NCBI RefSeq assembly: GCF_009687845.1
Contig: NZ_BLAD01000069.1
Coordinates: 1 to 64,000 of the forward strand
Source: Acrocarpospora corrugata
GTDB lineage: Bacteria > Actinomycetota > Actinomycetes > Streptosporangiales > Streptosporangiaceae
Direction: 5' to 3'
Length of the DNA stretch: 64,000 nucleotides
Position numbers and translations under genes: made by a program. The notes beneath the pieces are model-generated. The model saw nothing but the letters and a program-made list of their open reading frames with translations, searched no databases and was not told the DNA's origin. Of this stretch, positions 7,701-16,029 are shown in pieces. Within the stretch, counting starts at the first letter, position 1; each line of letters begins with the position of its first letter.

Positions 7701-9503
7701 TTGTTCAAGGGCGCCGGCCGCGACCTGCGCCGCCCCCAGCCGGACCCACCCCGGCACCCAGTCACCGCATTGGTCTAGCCCGGCGGCGTACTGCTCGGCC
7801 GCGCCATGCGGATCCGCGGCGCGCTCTGACAGCAGACCGAGCCCGAATCTGGCCGGAGCGAAGGACGGGTCCAGCGCCGCCGCGCGAGCGAACGCCGCCG
7901 CCGCGCCTTTCCAGTCCTGTATGCCGGCGACCAGCACTCCCAGCGCGTACTGCGCACGCGGATCGTCCGGCGCCAGGGTCACGGCCCGGCCGAGATCGGC
8001 GGCGGCACCCATGATGTCCCCAAGCCGTTGCCGCGCCTGGCCACGGAAGAGCGCGATCTCGCTCCAACGCTCCTGGCGGGTGCGCCCCTGATCCGTGCCC
8101 GTGGCCTCCGCCTGGTCGAACGCGTCGACCGCTCCCGCCCAGTCGGCAAGCCGGGATCGCACAGAGCCGAGACAGAACGCCGCGTCGGGATGATCGCCCT
8201 TGCCGAGGCAGCGTTCGAAATCGCTCGCGGCCCGCTCCAGATAGCCGGCACGTCCCTCGGCGAGGCCGAGAAAGTAGAGGTCGGCGCCGGTGGGCTGGGC
8301 GATGGCGGACAGGACCGCGATCGCCTCCGGGTAGCGGTGCTGCTGGTACAGGCTCTGCCCCAGCCCGGATCGGGCCGTGATGTCGTCAGGGTCGAGCTGC
8401 AGCACCCCACGGCTGAACGTCTCGGCCTGGCCCCAGTCCTCCTCTTCCAGAAGCAGTTCCACCAGACGCCGATTCGCCGGCAGGTGCCGGGAGCCGGTGG
8501 TGGCCGCCCGTCGCAGGGAGCCGATGCCAGATGATCGTCGGCCGCGTTCGAGTTCGGCCAGGCCGCGGGTGTACCAGTAGTCAGCCCGCCCAGGTTGCAG
8601 TTCGCAGGCACGGGCCAGGCAGGCCAGCGCATCGTCGAGTTCGTCCAGCCGAGCCGCCGGTTCGCCGTCCCGCCCTCTGGCGAGGTGGATCTCGGCGAGT
8701 TCATACAGTACGGGTGCCTGGTCGGCATCGATCGCGAGCGAGCGTTCGAAGGCCGCGGCGGCGCGGTCGTCGGAACCTGCGGCTCTATATAGCAGCCCCA
8801 GGAAGTACGGTGTGGCCGCCCGTGCTGGGCCGAGTTGCTCGGCGCGAAGGAACGCGTCGATGGCGTCGCCCCTGCGGCCGAGGCCCCGCAGCGCGCAGCC
8901 CTGCGCGAACGCCGCCCATTCCAGGTGCGGCGCGACCCGCAGCACATTCGTGGCCAGGGACCGAACTGCCCGGAGTCCGGGGACGCTTATGTCCGGGGCC
9001 ACCTGGCAGCGCTTGCGCAGGAGATCGATCACGAGGTCGTCATCAGGAAGTCTCCCCGCGTACTCGAGGTGCTTGATGGCGATGTCGAGCCCGGTCGGCG
9101 ATGAGTCCGCCCGCGCGGCGACATCGGCCGCGAGCAGCGCGACCGGTTCAGGCGGCAATGTGATCAGCGGAAATGCGTCGCGATATGCCACGCGGGCGTC
9201 CGGCAATTTGCCTTGCCGGACGGCGATGTCGCCAATCGCCAACAGCGCCTGGCCACGCATTTCCCGTAGTTCTTTGGACGGGGCGCGCAGGAACTTTATC
9301 TTTGACGCGATCTTGGTGAAGAGGCGGTTGGCTCTGGCCAGCCTGTCACGCTCACGTAACTGGTTGCCACGCTCGATGAGCCGAGCGTACACAGCCGGAT
9401 CACTGGTGCGCCGGTTGTCGCTCACCGCCAGGATGACCCCGAAGATGACAACCGTCACAACGACCAGGGTCGCCGTGGCCAATACCAACGTCACCGTGCT
9501 CAT
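4746..9503 (-). CDS. Giant membrane-anchored TPR protein
   Basis: Very long protein of 1585 residues. Residues 1-28 form one hydrophobic segment (VTLVLATATLVVVTVVIFG) followed by NRR, predicting an N-in membrane anchor with a large cytoplasmic or single-face domain, or a signal anchor. The rest is almost entirely tetratricopeptide-type helical repeats (for example YFLGLLYRAAGSDDRAAAAF). Near residues 855-900 is a cysteine/histidine cluster (CHSQEC, CGQC, CATH, CARCGPC) suggesting a zinc-binding module within the repeats. It starts with ATGA overlap on the 35-aa ORF and precedes the J-like gene by 16 bases. The likely role is a scaffold that gathers the CHAT protease and chaperones at the membrane; this is inferred from repeats and context. 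Confidence 0.8.
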   Translation of the reverse strand: MSTVTLVLATATLVVVTVVIFGVILAVSDNRRTSDPAVYARLIERGNQLRERDRLARANRLFTKIASKIKFLRAPSKELREMRGQALLAIGDIAVRQGKLPDARVAYRDAFPLITLPPEPVALLAADVAARADSSPTGLDIAIKHLEYAGRLPDDDLVIDLLRKRCQVAPDISVPGLRAVRSLATNVLRVAPHLEWAAFAQGCALRGLGRRGDAIDAFLRAEQLGPARAATPYFLGLLYRAAGSDDRAAAAFERSLAIDADQAPVLYELAEIHLARGRDGEPAARLDELDDALACLARACELQPGRADYWYTRGLAELERGRRSSGIGSLRRAATTGSRHLPANRRLVELLLEEEDWGQAETFSRGVLQLDPDDITARSGLGQSLYQQHRYPEAIAVLSAIAQPTGADLYFLGLAEGRAGYLERAASDFERCLGKGDHPDAAFCLGSVRSRLADWAGAVDAFDQAEATGTDQGRTRQERWSEIALFRGQARQRLGDIMGAAADLGRAVTLAPDDPRAQYALGVLVAGIQDWKGAAAAFARAAALDPSFAPARFGLGLLSERAADPHGAAEQYAAGLDQCGDWVPGWVRLGAAQVAAGALEQGVGTLKTVLARESGDADARPHAGSWDSARFHCALGHARLGDMATAVSLWARLHANASGGERDAVLRGNLVAAWDLQARADLEAGAYGSARRYWELCHSMDPDRETFRIALVEACLRDGTVQLCAHRTSGGHRGALARARELGAGDNRPGHYLAVAALLDGAADAVSALLSPLPGEALRQRAKYHLALAQLALGWTTEAGSLLDDLETHAAVIGPAYHVARGELAARRGQWAQALGAYCRSLEANAPTAGTSRLACHSQECGEVSARSCGQCGRAFCATHGMTDDHGCARCGPCLTASFTAIASWAGKTGRLDTAADALKGWVARQHRNAGMGSARHLGLILAEQGDFDGALHILTPLRNLPVFDAPLRGAVARMHVHRAAIRVREPDVEAVSDDITEVLRLDPASDHGQRASLLLRDWRAMEDARLGRHEESLTIWREEWRRRPADLRLIRRIAITAYHHVLARESADDAWHLLLACWAAVLHSPAFWMGLAARTGRENTDETVAAVRQAVVERVVQDLRDRAMAEGVTVERATRYRDLEIRWGVELRVAALVAESAPARHTREWPAGFACGPMLLERLAETAFGQDMAESLGAVAEKLADPLGERLRTALSPLGRYRYLIDERRLDDAIKELEDRDPWPPGRPLLIEALIARAGVLHKDELWGEALSCAERAGELGADLTGHVDMIADSSVRHSKMIANVDSDYAAALAVLERGLRLAPDHPDVRSNLGATYVRRARELNNNSEFKEAVEHARIALKYTTDDQTRHLARVAAGNRGMQLFSAGTDEDLDQAIVLLRDALRWEADDDTALLLAAALVKRGSAEAVAGHRARAIALIREEIEHNPKSTAEPTEAEAKRRIGLILFNKAMEHAKKDQQAKAIKSFQEARWYDDDAPTRRALATAHHNHAVQLTNGDRYDEAIGHFEKALGLSGSATTRKMLAQCLALRGVNKSKRGDFYGAKQDLTVALRHDPGNAQIRQILGRMP

Positions 9504-9607
9504 CGCCGACCGTCCCCGAACTCATACCTGCCGGGGAATTCCGCGGGCGACGTCCAATATCGCTCCCGGCGGATGCGCGCGAGTTGCTCCGGAGTGAACT
9601 CGGACAT
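9500..9607 (-). CDS. 35-residue ORF coupled to the giant TPR gene
   Basis: Very short ORF between the CHAT gene (stop 13 bases upstream) and the giant TPR gene, whose ATG overlaps its stop (ATGA). The peptide begins MSEFTPEQLARIRRERYW and ends GRYEFGDGRR; it is charged, has no membrane segment and no family I know. The FTPEQLARIRRERYW stretch could form one amphipathic helix. A purine-rich GAGAG lies about 6 bases before the ATG. It may be a real micro-protein or only a translational coupling leader. Confidence 0.4.
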   Translation of the reverse strand: MSEFTPEQLARIRRERYWTSPAEFPGRYEFGDGRR

Positions 9608-9620
9608 GATCGTCTCTCGC

Positions 9621-12600
9621 TCAGGGACCGAGGTGGACATAGGGGGCCCACACGTGCGGGTGACTGGGATACCTCTCGCGGAGTCTGGCGATGGCACCGT
9701 GGAGCGCTTCCGCGGCGTGCGCGGATGGGACGTCCGCGTTGGGGGAGAGCTTCTCGTACACCCAGTCGGTCACCTTGGGCGCAAAATAGTCGCTGATCCC
9801 CCAAAGGGTCGCTATGACGTGTCGATATCCGGCGAATTGGAATGCCGACGCGAGATGGATGGCCTCGTCTGGGAGACCGGGATCTCCGGTGAACGTCTCG
9901 CATGCGGAGAGATACGCCAGGTCCGCGCGGGCGAGACGGAGTTCGGCGATCTCCGAGATCGAGAGCGGGCCGTCGTGCAGCATGATGTGCCCGGAGCCTG
10001 GGTCGCTGCTGTCCTGGCTGCCGTGACAGGCGAAATGCACCCAATCGTAGGAGCCCAGTGCCTGGGGTACGTCCGCCCGGGTGGCCTTCTCCTGCAGCAT
10101 GGTGCTGACGGTCATGTGCTTGTGGGCCAGGTGCCGCTTGATGTGGTCGAGTTCCTCGCCGACCGACGGTAGGGGGGGTTGCCCGGGCGTTTCGGGGATG
10201 CCGACCACCAAAGCCCGCTCGGCCCGGTGCTCTGGCTTTGCCTCTGATGGGACCAGCGCGCCGAGGGTGGTCGTGTAGGACGAGATCAGGTGCGGGGGGA
10301 CCGCCGCGTGGAGGGGGAGCAGCGCGAGCTTTCCCGTCGGGCACCACCAGATGCGCGGGCTCTCAGACTCCAGTCGATCGAGCACCGGGTTCACTACGGT
10401 TTCGCGCAGCCAGTCTGTGATCTCCGTGAGGATCTTGTCCATGGCGCGCGTCGGGGTGTCCTGGTCGGGGTCCAGGGCGGTGAGCATGGCACGGGCTCGT
10501 TCGCCCACCTCATCGTGCGCGAGTCTCGGCAATGGCACCGCTCGCACCTTCAGCCGGTCGATCAGGAGCGCGTCGCAGCCGTAGGCGCTGACGTTCACGA
10601 TCACGACCGGACCGTTCACGGACGCCCCGCGCAGTTCCTCGAACGGGGCCGGGCGAAGGAAGTTCGCGAAGCCTTCCAGCTGGCGTGCCATGGCCACCAG
10701 GCGGTCCCACTCCTCGGCGAGCCTGCGCGCCCGCTCCTGGTCGCCAACCGTGAATGCGGTGCCGGCGGTCAATTCGGGGAAGGCACGGGGGGCGTCGAGC
10801 GCGTTCCGTACGCGGTCGAGTTCGCCGGCCAGGTCGCGGTCGCGCTCGGCAAGCCGGGTCAGGTCGGTCCGGATGTGCAGCTTCTGCGCCCAGAGAATGG
10901 AACGACCCTGTTCGAGGAGTTCCACCGCGAGTTCGGGCCGTTGGTCGCGGATCGCCCAGACCGCCGCGTCGCTCGCGAGCCCGCTCCACATCCCGAGTAG
11001 TCTCTCCTGGGCCGATCGGTGGAGGCCGCGCCAGGCCACGATGGGCAGCAGCGCCACGGCGGCCTGGTAGCCCTCAGCGGCGAGGTGCGGGTCGTTCTGA
11101 GCCGCCGCGAGTTCGCCCCATTTGATGGCGGAGGCGATGCGTGCCGGCGCGGAGCCGGCCGCGGATGTGGCGGCCTCCCGCCACACGGTGAAGGCTTCCC
11201 GGAGATCCGCGCGGTTCTGGGTGCTGCGGAATCGTGCTTCGAGTGCGCTGCCCAGATTGGATAGATGAGGTGCCATGTTCTGATGACCTGACGGGGTCAG
11301 CTCGACCGCCGCACGACCGTCGCGGACCGCGTCGTCCAGATCCCCCGGCCAGCCGCGCCTCCTGAGTACGAGCCCGAGGTTGTTCAGAAAACCGGCTCTG
11401 TCCGGATGCGTGGCGGGGGTGGCCTTCAGGGCCGCGCGAAGTGCCGTTATCGCCTCGGTGATGTCGGACTCGTGGTGAACGGGATCCGGATTCGGGCCTG
11501 ACGACAGCACGAAGATCTGTGTCTGCAGCATCACTGCGAGGCTGCCTAGGCACAGTGCTCGGGTTGGATGCTGCTCGTCCGTACAGGAGACCGCCCGCCT
11601 CGCGACGGTGACCGAGTCGGCGATGTCCGTCAGCATCTCGTTGCGGGTCCTCGCGCCCCGGGATCCCCTGCTCTGCAAGGCGACGCTCAGGTTCAGCAGG
11701 CGTCCCGCGAGCTGGGGATGGTTCTCCGGCACGAGTGCGACGGTCTCCCGGCCGATTCGGATCGCCTCGTCGATGTCGTCCAGCTCATGGACGTGCTCGA
11801 AACGCAGCATGAGGCTGCCGACCAGATTGCTGCGAATCAGCGCCTTCGATTCCGGATCTGCTTCCAGGGCGTCCGCCTGGCGACAGAGCTGCACGGACTC
11901 GTCCAGCTGGGTGAGTTCAGTGGTGCGCTGGTAACTCAGTCTCAGGGTCAGCGCGAGGCTCGCGAGGAATTTCGATCGTCCGGGGTGGGCCGTGTGTTCG
12001 CCGGCGATCGACGCTCTGCCGTACCGGATCGCCTCCTCGAGATCGGCGAGGTCGTCGCGCAGGCCGAAACGATGCTGAAGCGCGACCCCGAGGTGGGCCA
12101 TGGCGACCGCACGATCGCTGTTACCCGGTGGGATGACGCGGACGGCGGCCCGGCCCGCGGTCACGGCCTCGTCGGCCGCGTCGAGGTCCTTGCGGTCTTC
12201 GGCGTACGTCGCGAGCGCACCGCAGAGGTTGCTGAGCATGACGGCGCGGGCGCCGGTTTGCGCGCAGTCGGCGACGTCGAGTCCGCGCCGCAACAGGGCG
12301 ATCGCGTGTTCGAGGGAACCGTGATCTCCGGTCCGCTCGAAGCGAATCGAATGCTCCACGGCCGTGACGTTGAGCGTCATCAGGTCGACGTCGTCGTCCC
12401 GGGGATTCGGCAACGCGGAGAACGGCGGTGGCAGCATCCCGGGGTTGATCCGGTTGATGACGCCCATCCATGTCGTCACCTGCTGGTGGTCCCAGGCGTC
12501 CTCGCCTTCCGGGAGCCTGCGGTAGCGGTGCATGTGGAAGGTGGCCAGGAGCATCGCCGCCGGTAGGTCGCAGCTGTACCGCCCGCCTACCAGTTCGGCC

Positions 12601-13244
12601 AGTTTCTCGGCCTCCCGCCGGGCATCCGCTTCGAGAATCACCTGCGAGCCCCGCCATGCGGCCGTTTCGTGGCGGGTGGCGAGCGTTTCCATCAGCGCGT
12701 GGCGTTCCAGGTCCTCGTCGTGGCCCGTGTCCTGATGAGCCGAGACTGCCGCGAAGCTCGCGAGCAGGACGGCATGGATGTCGTGCCACGTTCCGCCGAG
12801 TAACGCCACCTGGGCCAGTTCGATCAGTCCGGAGTAGGTGGCCGGGGCGTTTCCCGTGAGAGCTCGGGCGGCCGCGGTGTCCGGCTCGCCCAGGACGCAC
12901 AGCGCCAGCGCGCCGGTCGGCGCCGGGACCATCTCGGCCTCTGTCGCAAGCGCCACCGCGGCTTTGATGGCCCTCGTACAGGTCCGGGTCACCGGTGCGC
13001 CGGCCCACAGGCCCGCGGCGGATGGGTCGGGGTCGGGAATATCGGCGGCCACGACGGTGTCGATGCCCCCGAAGTCCAAGGCGAGCCGCTCCCACTCCCC
13101 GGCGGTGTCCACCCGCATCAGCGCGATCAGGACGTCCCGCGTGTCCATGGGCAGACCGGGATCACGTCGTCGCGCCGCCTCGTCTAGCGCGTCCTGCGCC
13201 TTCATCGTGAAGGCGGGCCTCAGGCGGTCGAGGTTCTCACTCAC
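9621..13244 (-). CDS. TPR-CHAT caspase-like protease (CATRA-type)
   Basis: Protein of 1207 residues starting with GTG three bases after the upstream gene. The first 60 residues (AFTMKAQDALDEAARRRD) resemble a Clp-N type helical repeat. The centre (about 280-780) consists of TPR-like repeats typical of actinobacterial CHAT proteins (for example HPDRAGFLNNLGLVLRRRG). The C-terminal 300 residues are a CHAT peptidase: the expected catalytic His is in WVHFACHG (H1074) and the nucleophile in YLSACET (C1115), followed by AFQFAGYRHVIATLWGI. Both residues are present, so the protease looks active. Proteins of this build next to a CATRA-associated small protein are regarded as effectors of NTP-dependent conflict systems. 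The substrate is unknown; the membrane TPR protein and Hsp70 in the same operon are candidates for partners. Confidence 0.88.
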   Translation of the reverse strand: MSENLDRLRPAFTMKAQDALDEAARRRDPGLPMDTRDVLIALMRVDTAGEWERLALDFGGIDTVVAADIPDPDPSAAGLWAGAPVTRTCTRAIKAAVALATEAEMVPAPTGALALCVLGEPDTAAARALTGNAPATYSGLIELAQVALLGGTWHDIHAVLLASFAAVSAHQDTGHDEDLERHALMETLATRHETAAWRGSQVILEADARREAEKLAELVGGRYSCDLPAAMLLATFHMHRYRRLPEGEDAWDHQQVTTWMGVINRINPGMLPPPFSALPNPRDDDVDLMTLNVTAVEHSIRFERTGDHGSLEHAIALLRRGLDVADCAQTGARAVMLSNLCGALATYAEDRKDLDAADEAVTAGRAAVRVIPPGNSDRAVAMAHLGVALQHRFGLRDDLADLEEAIRYGRASIAGEHTAHPGRSKFLASLALTLRLSYQRTTELTQLDESVQLCRQADALEADPESKALIRSNLVGSLMLRFEHVHELDDIDEAIRIGRETVALVPENHPQLAGRLLNLSVALQSRGSRGARTRNEMLTDIADSVTVARRAVSCTDEQHPTRALCLGSLAVMLQTQIFVLSSGPNPDPVHHESDITEAITALRAALKATPATHPDRAGFLNNLGLVLRRRGWPGDLDDAVRDGRAAVELTPSGHQNMAPHLSNLGSALEARFRSTQNRADLREAFTVWREAATSAAGSAPARIASAIKWGELAAAQNDPHLAAEGYQAAVALLPIVAWRGLHRSAQERLLGMWSGLASDAAVWAIRDQRPELAVELLEQGRSILWAQKLHIRTDLTRLAERDRDLAGELDRVRNALDAPRAFPELTAGTAFTVGDQERARRLAEEWDRLVAMARQLEGFANFLRPAPFEELRGASVNGPVVIVNVSAYGCDALLIDRLKVRAVPLPRLAHDEVGERARAMLTALDPDQDTPTRAMDKILTEITDWLRETVVNPVLDRLESESPRIWWCPTGKLALLPLHAAVPPHLISSYTTTLGALVPSEAKPEHRAERALVVGIPETPGQPPLPSVGEELDHIKRHLAHKHMTVSTMLQEKATRADVPQALGSYDWVHFACHGSQDSSDPGSGHIMLHDGPLSISEIAELRLARADLAYLSACETFTGDPGLPDEAIHLASAFQFAGYRHVIATLWGISDYFAPKVTDWVYEKLSPNADVPSAHAAEALHGAIARLRERYPSHPHVWAPYVHLGP

Positions 13245-13247
13245 GGG

Positions 13248-13535
13248 CTACCGGCCTTCCAGTTCGGCGAAGGCGCGGCCGACGCCGACCTCCCGGCAGC
13301 GGCGCAGCAGCCCCAGGTGCTCCCGCAGCAGCGGGTCCCGCTTGGCCTGGGACAAGCCCGGATAGACCATGGCGGTGGTCTGCGGATCCTGGATCATGAT
13401 CGCGAGCATGTCCGACGCGGCGGAGTAGAGCAGCTCCGGGTGCTCGTCGAGGATGCGACGTGAATCGTTCCACGACCTTGCGCGCAGGAAGGACACGAGG
13501 TTCCGCAGCATCTCGGCAGCCTTGTCTTGGGCCAA
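13248..13535 (-). CDS. Small helical protein of CHAT loci
   Basis: Protein of 95 residues, all helical, with the segment SFLRARSWNDSRRILDEHPELL and the C-terminal LRRCREVGVGRAFAELEG. That last motif recurs as an N-terminal or spacer module of TPR-CHAT proteins in actinobacteria, so I take this as a separately encoded adaptor of the CHAT effector that starts three bases downstream. No catalytic motif is visible. Confidence 0.6.
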   Translation of the reverse strand: MAQDKAAEMLRNLVSFLRARSWNDSRRILDEHPELLYSAASDMLAIMIQDPQTTAMVYPGLSQAKRDPLLREHLGLLRRCREVGVGRAFAELEGR

Positions 13536-13544
13536 TGTCAGCTC

Positions 13545-13742
13545 CTAAGGGGTGTGACCCGTTGAGACCACGGCGCGGGGCATGGGGGCGAAGCCCCCGG
13601 CGAAGGCCGGGATGGCGACGGCCCATGTCAGCACCGGAGCGGCCGGGAGGCCGGAGAGACCTTCAGCCACCAGGGTGATGATCAGCCAGGCGGTGGCCGC
13701 GCTGAGTAGTCCGGCCGATATCGCGCGGCTCTCAGCTGTCAT
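13545..13742 (-). CDS. Small two-helix membrane protein
   Basis: Protein of 65 residues starting MTAESRAIS; a GAGGAG ribosome site lies seven bases before the ATG at 13742, which overlaps the end of the preceding gene by 11 bases. Two hydrophobic segments, GLLSAATAWLIITLVAEG and AAPVLTWAVAIPAFAGGF, predict a hairpin in the membrane with both ends on the same side. I do not recognise a family. In context it may be the membrane partner of the CHAT system, perhaps a target or pore. Confidence 0.55.
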   Translation of the reverse strand: MTAESRAISAGLLSAATAWLIITLVAEGLSGLPAAPVLTWAVAIPAFAGGFAPMPRAVVSTGHTP

Positions 13743-14064
13743 CACGCTCTCCTCGCGCCGCCTCCAGCTCATCGCCGCTCAACCAGCTCCGCAACGTATT
13801 GATGCGATCCCGAACGGGTGCGGGCGCCCTTTCCGGCAATTCAAGCGGATTTGTCCGGACCTGACGGCGAGGCGTCAGCAACATCAGCCTGGTCGTCGCC
13901 GCCGAGAGCCGCACCATTGGGCCGGCAGCGCACGATTCGATCATTTCGTCCAGGCAGCGTTCCACGTCATTCCATCCCGCTGGGAAAAGCCGCCAATTCA
14001 GGACCGCGTCGAGAACGGCCGACACTTCCACCCGCAGCTCGGCCGTTACGATGTTGTCACTCAT
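13732..14064 (-). CDS. CATRA system-associated small protein
   Basis: Protein of 110 residues, first gene of the operon. It matches from memory the family named CATRA system-associated protein: a short N-terminal helix (VEVSAVLDAVLNWRL), then GWNDVERCLDEMI, a polar middle, and the characteristic ending PAPVRDRINTLRSWL. ATG at 14064 is preferred over the longer frame because GGGGAG precedes it by about ten bases and the family begins here. These proteins accompany TPR-CHAT effectors in actinobacterial conflict systems; their molecular role is not known. Confidence 0.7.
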   Translation of the reverse strand: MSDNIVTAELRVEVSAVLDAVLNWRLFPAGWNDVERCLDEMIESCAAGPMVRLSAATTRLMLLTPRRQVRTNPLELPERAPAPVRDRINTLRSWLSGDELEAARGERDDS

Positions 14065-14083
14065 AGTCGGCGCTCCCCGCGCT

Positions 14084-14205
14084 AGGATCGCGTTTCGTAC
14101 ATATCCGTATTCGCCGCGATGAACTTCATCGTCGAGTAGACACGCGATCCTGCTTCCGCCAACAGAGATTTTCCGCAACCCCGTTGCTTCCACGCTGCTT
14201 CCGCC
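14084..14205. promoter_or_regulatory. Divergent regulatory region with inverted and direct repeats
   Basis: Gap between the ten-gene operon (ATG 14064, leftward) and the SARP-macro regulator (GTG 14234, rightward). It holds a perfect 10-bp inverted repeat, AGGATCGCGT at 14084-14093 and ACGCGATCCT at 14142-14151, and the heptamer TGCTTCC three times on the plus strand (14151, 14185, 14196). The last two copies are exactly 11 bases apart, the usual spacing of SARP binding boxes, and the copies at 14151 and 14196 share ten bases (TGCTTCCGCC). I infer regulator binding here; no clear -10/-35 pair can be fixed. Confidence 0.5.
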
Positions 14206-14233
14206 GGGGCCCGGGTTGCGCTCAGGAGGTGAC

Positions 14234-15559
14234 GTGAGTCGGCCCTACGTGAGACTGCTCGGCCCAGCTCGCGTCGAGATCGGCGGTGCGGAAACCCTGC
14301 TCCGGCCGATCACGGCCGCGGTGCTCGCCCGGCTGATCATCGCGGAGAACGAACCGGTCACCGTGCACGAGATCTCCCATGACGTCTGGGGTCGGATTGG
14401 CACGATCCAACGCGAAGACCGGACTAGCGTCCAGAAGCGCATCCTCGAACTGCGGCGGATACTTGACCCGCACGGCCCGGGCGAGAGCTCCCAGGTACTG
14501 CGCACGGAGCGGGGACGGGTCTCTGCGTACCGGCTTGCCCTGCAGCGCGATCAGGTCGATCTCCTGCAGTTCCAGGATCTGACTCTGAGAGCCCACCAGG
14601 CCGTGCCCGCTTCCGCGGTCAAGTTGCTCACTCAGGCGCTGGGACTGTGGCGCGGCCGTCCCCTGGGCGACGTCGATGACCGTCCGTTCGCGGCCCAGAT
14701 CGTACGTAGGCTGACCGACTATCATCATGCGGCCCGGCGGACGCTGATGTACGCGTACTCGGACCTGGAGCTGCCCGACCGGGCGTTGAAGGTCGGGGAA
14801 GGGCTGCTGCGTGATCTCCCCGACGACCAGGAGTTGGTCAGCTTCCTCGCGGAACTCCGGCGGCAGTTGCGCACCAAATTCGGCGGCGAGGTGTTCCGGC
14901 AGGACTTCGCCGATCTGAGCACCTCTCTGGTCGTTTCTCGCGGCGACCTGTTCGCGCAGGACGACGCCCATCTGGTGGTCGGCTTCACCGACACCTTCGA
15001 CACCGCCACCGATCAGGATCTGGTTATCAGCGAGCACAGTGTGCAGGGCCAACTGCTGCGGCGAATTTACGGAGGCGACCGCGCGAAACTCGACCGTGAG
15101 TTGAAAGCGGCGCTGCGCAGCGTCACACCCGCGGCCGCCGAGAGCCGATCGGTCAAGCGGCACGGGAGACTGATCCGGTATCCCGTGGGAACGGTGGTCG
15201 CCCTCCGCCATTCGGGGCGTCGCGTCTTCGCGCTCGCGTACAGTCGGATGGGCAACAACCTCGTGGCCGAGTCGAGCATGGAGCATCTTCGGCTCAGCCT
15301 GGAACGTCTCTGGGACGCCGTCTATCTCCACGGGCAGCGGAAGCCGGTGGCGCTGCCCTTGCTCGGTGCCGGTCTGGCGCGAATCGACGTAGGCCGGGAA
15401 GAGCTTCTTTCGGTCATCCTGAATTCCTTCCTGACCCGATCACGCGTCCAATTCGTTTGCCCGGAACTGCGTGTCGTCATTCTGCCCGCGGAACTCGGCA
15501 AGGTCGACATATTGTTCCTCGGCAAACTGGCGGGCGAGCTGGATTCCGGGATCGGATAA
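14234..15559 (+). CDS. SARP/BTAD transcription regulator fused to a ThsA-like macro domain
   Basis: Protein of 441 residues. GTG at 14234 is chosen because AGGAGG lies four bases upstream; a TTG further up is not needed. Residues 1-95 form an OmpR-type winged helix of SARP regulators (LLGPARVEIGG, HEISHDVWG, VQKRILELRRILD), residues about 95-225 a bacterial transcriptional activation domain (LQFQDLTLRAHQAV, LWRGRPLGDV). The C-terminal 195 residues are not a usual SARP partner: VVGFTDTFDTATDQDLVISEHSVQG and LPLLGAGLARIDV match the macro-type domain of Thoeris ThsA, which binds NAD-derived cyclic ADP-ribose signals. It diverges from the CHAT/Hsp70 operon and is the obvious candidate controller. 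Confidence 0.8.
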   Translation: MSRPYVRLLGPARVEIGGAETLLRPITAAVLARLIIAENEPVTVHEISHDVWGRIGTIQREDRTSVQKRILELRRILDPHGPGESSQVLRTERGRVSAYRLALQRDQVDLLQFQDLTLRAHQAVPASAVKLLTQALGLWRGRPLGDVDDRPFAAQIVRRLTDYHHAARRTLMYAYSDLELPDRALKVGEGLLRDLPDDQELVSFLAELRRQLRTKFGGEVFRQDFADLSTSLVVSRGDLFAQDDAHLVVGFTDTFDTATDQDLVISEHSVQGQLLRRIYGGDRAKLDRELKAALRSVTPAAAESRSVKRHGRLIRYPVGTVVALRHSGRRVFALAYSRMGNNLVAESSMEHLRLSLERLWDAVYLHGQRKPVALPLLGAGLARIDVGREELLSVILNSFLTRSRVQFVCPELRVVILPAELGKVDILFLGKLAGELDSGIG

Positions 15560-15706
15560 TCGAGTGAAACGGGGACGTCGAATCACCAGAATGGCACCCG
15601 GCCCGTGGCCCCGCCGCCGCGATGAAGGGAATACATGGACGTCATCGGAATGATCGACAAGGTTCGCGACTCCTGTGGTGTGCCAGTATGTGTGTACGGC
15701 GGTTGA

Positions 15707-15990
<284 letters not shown>

Positions 15991-16029
15991 CAGCGCCAGC
16001 AACTGCTCCTCCGCCGGGAGGCGAGCGGC

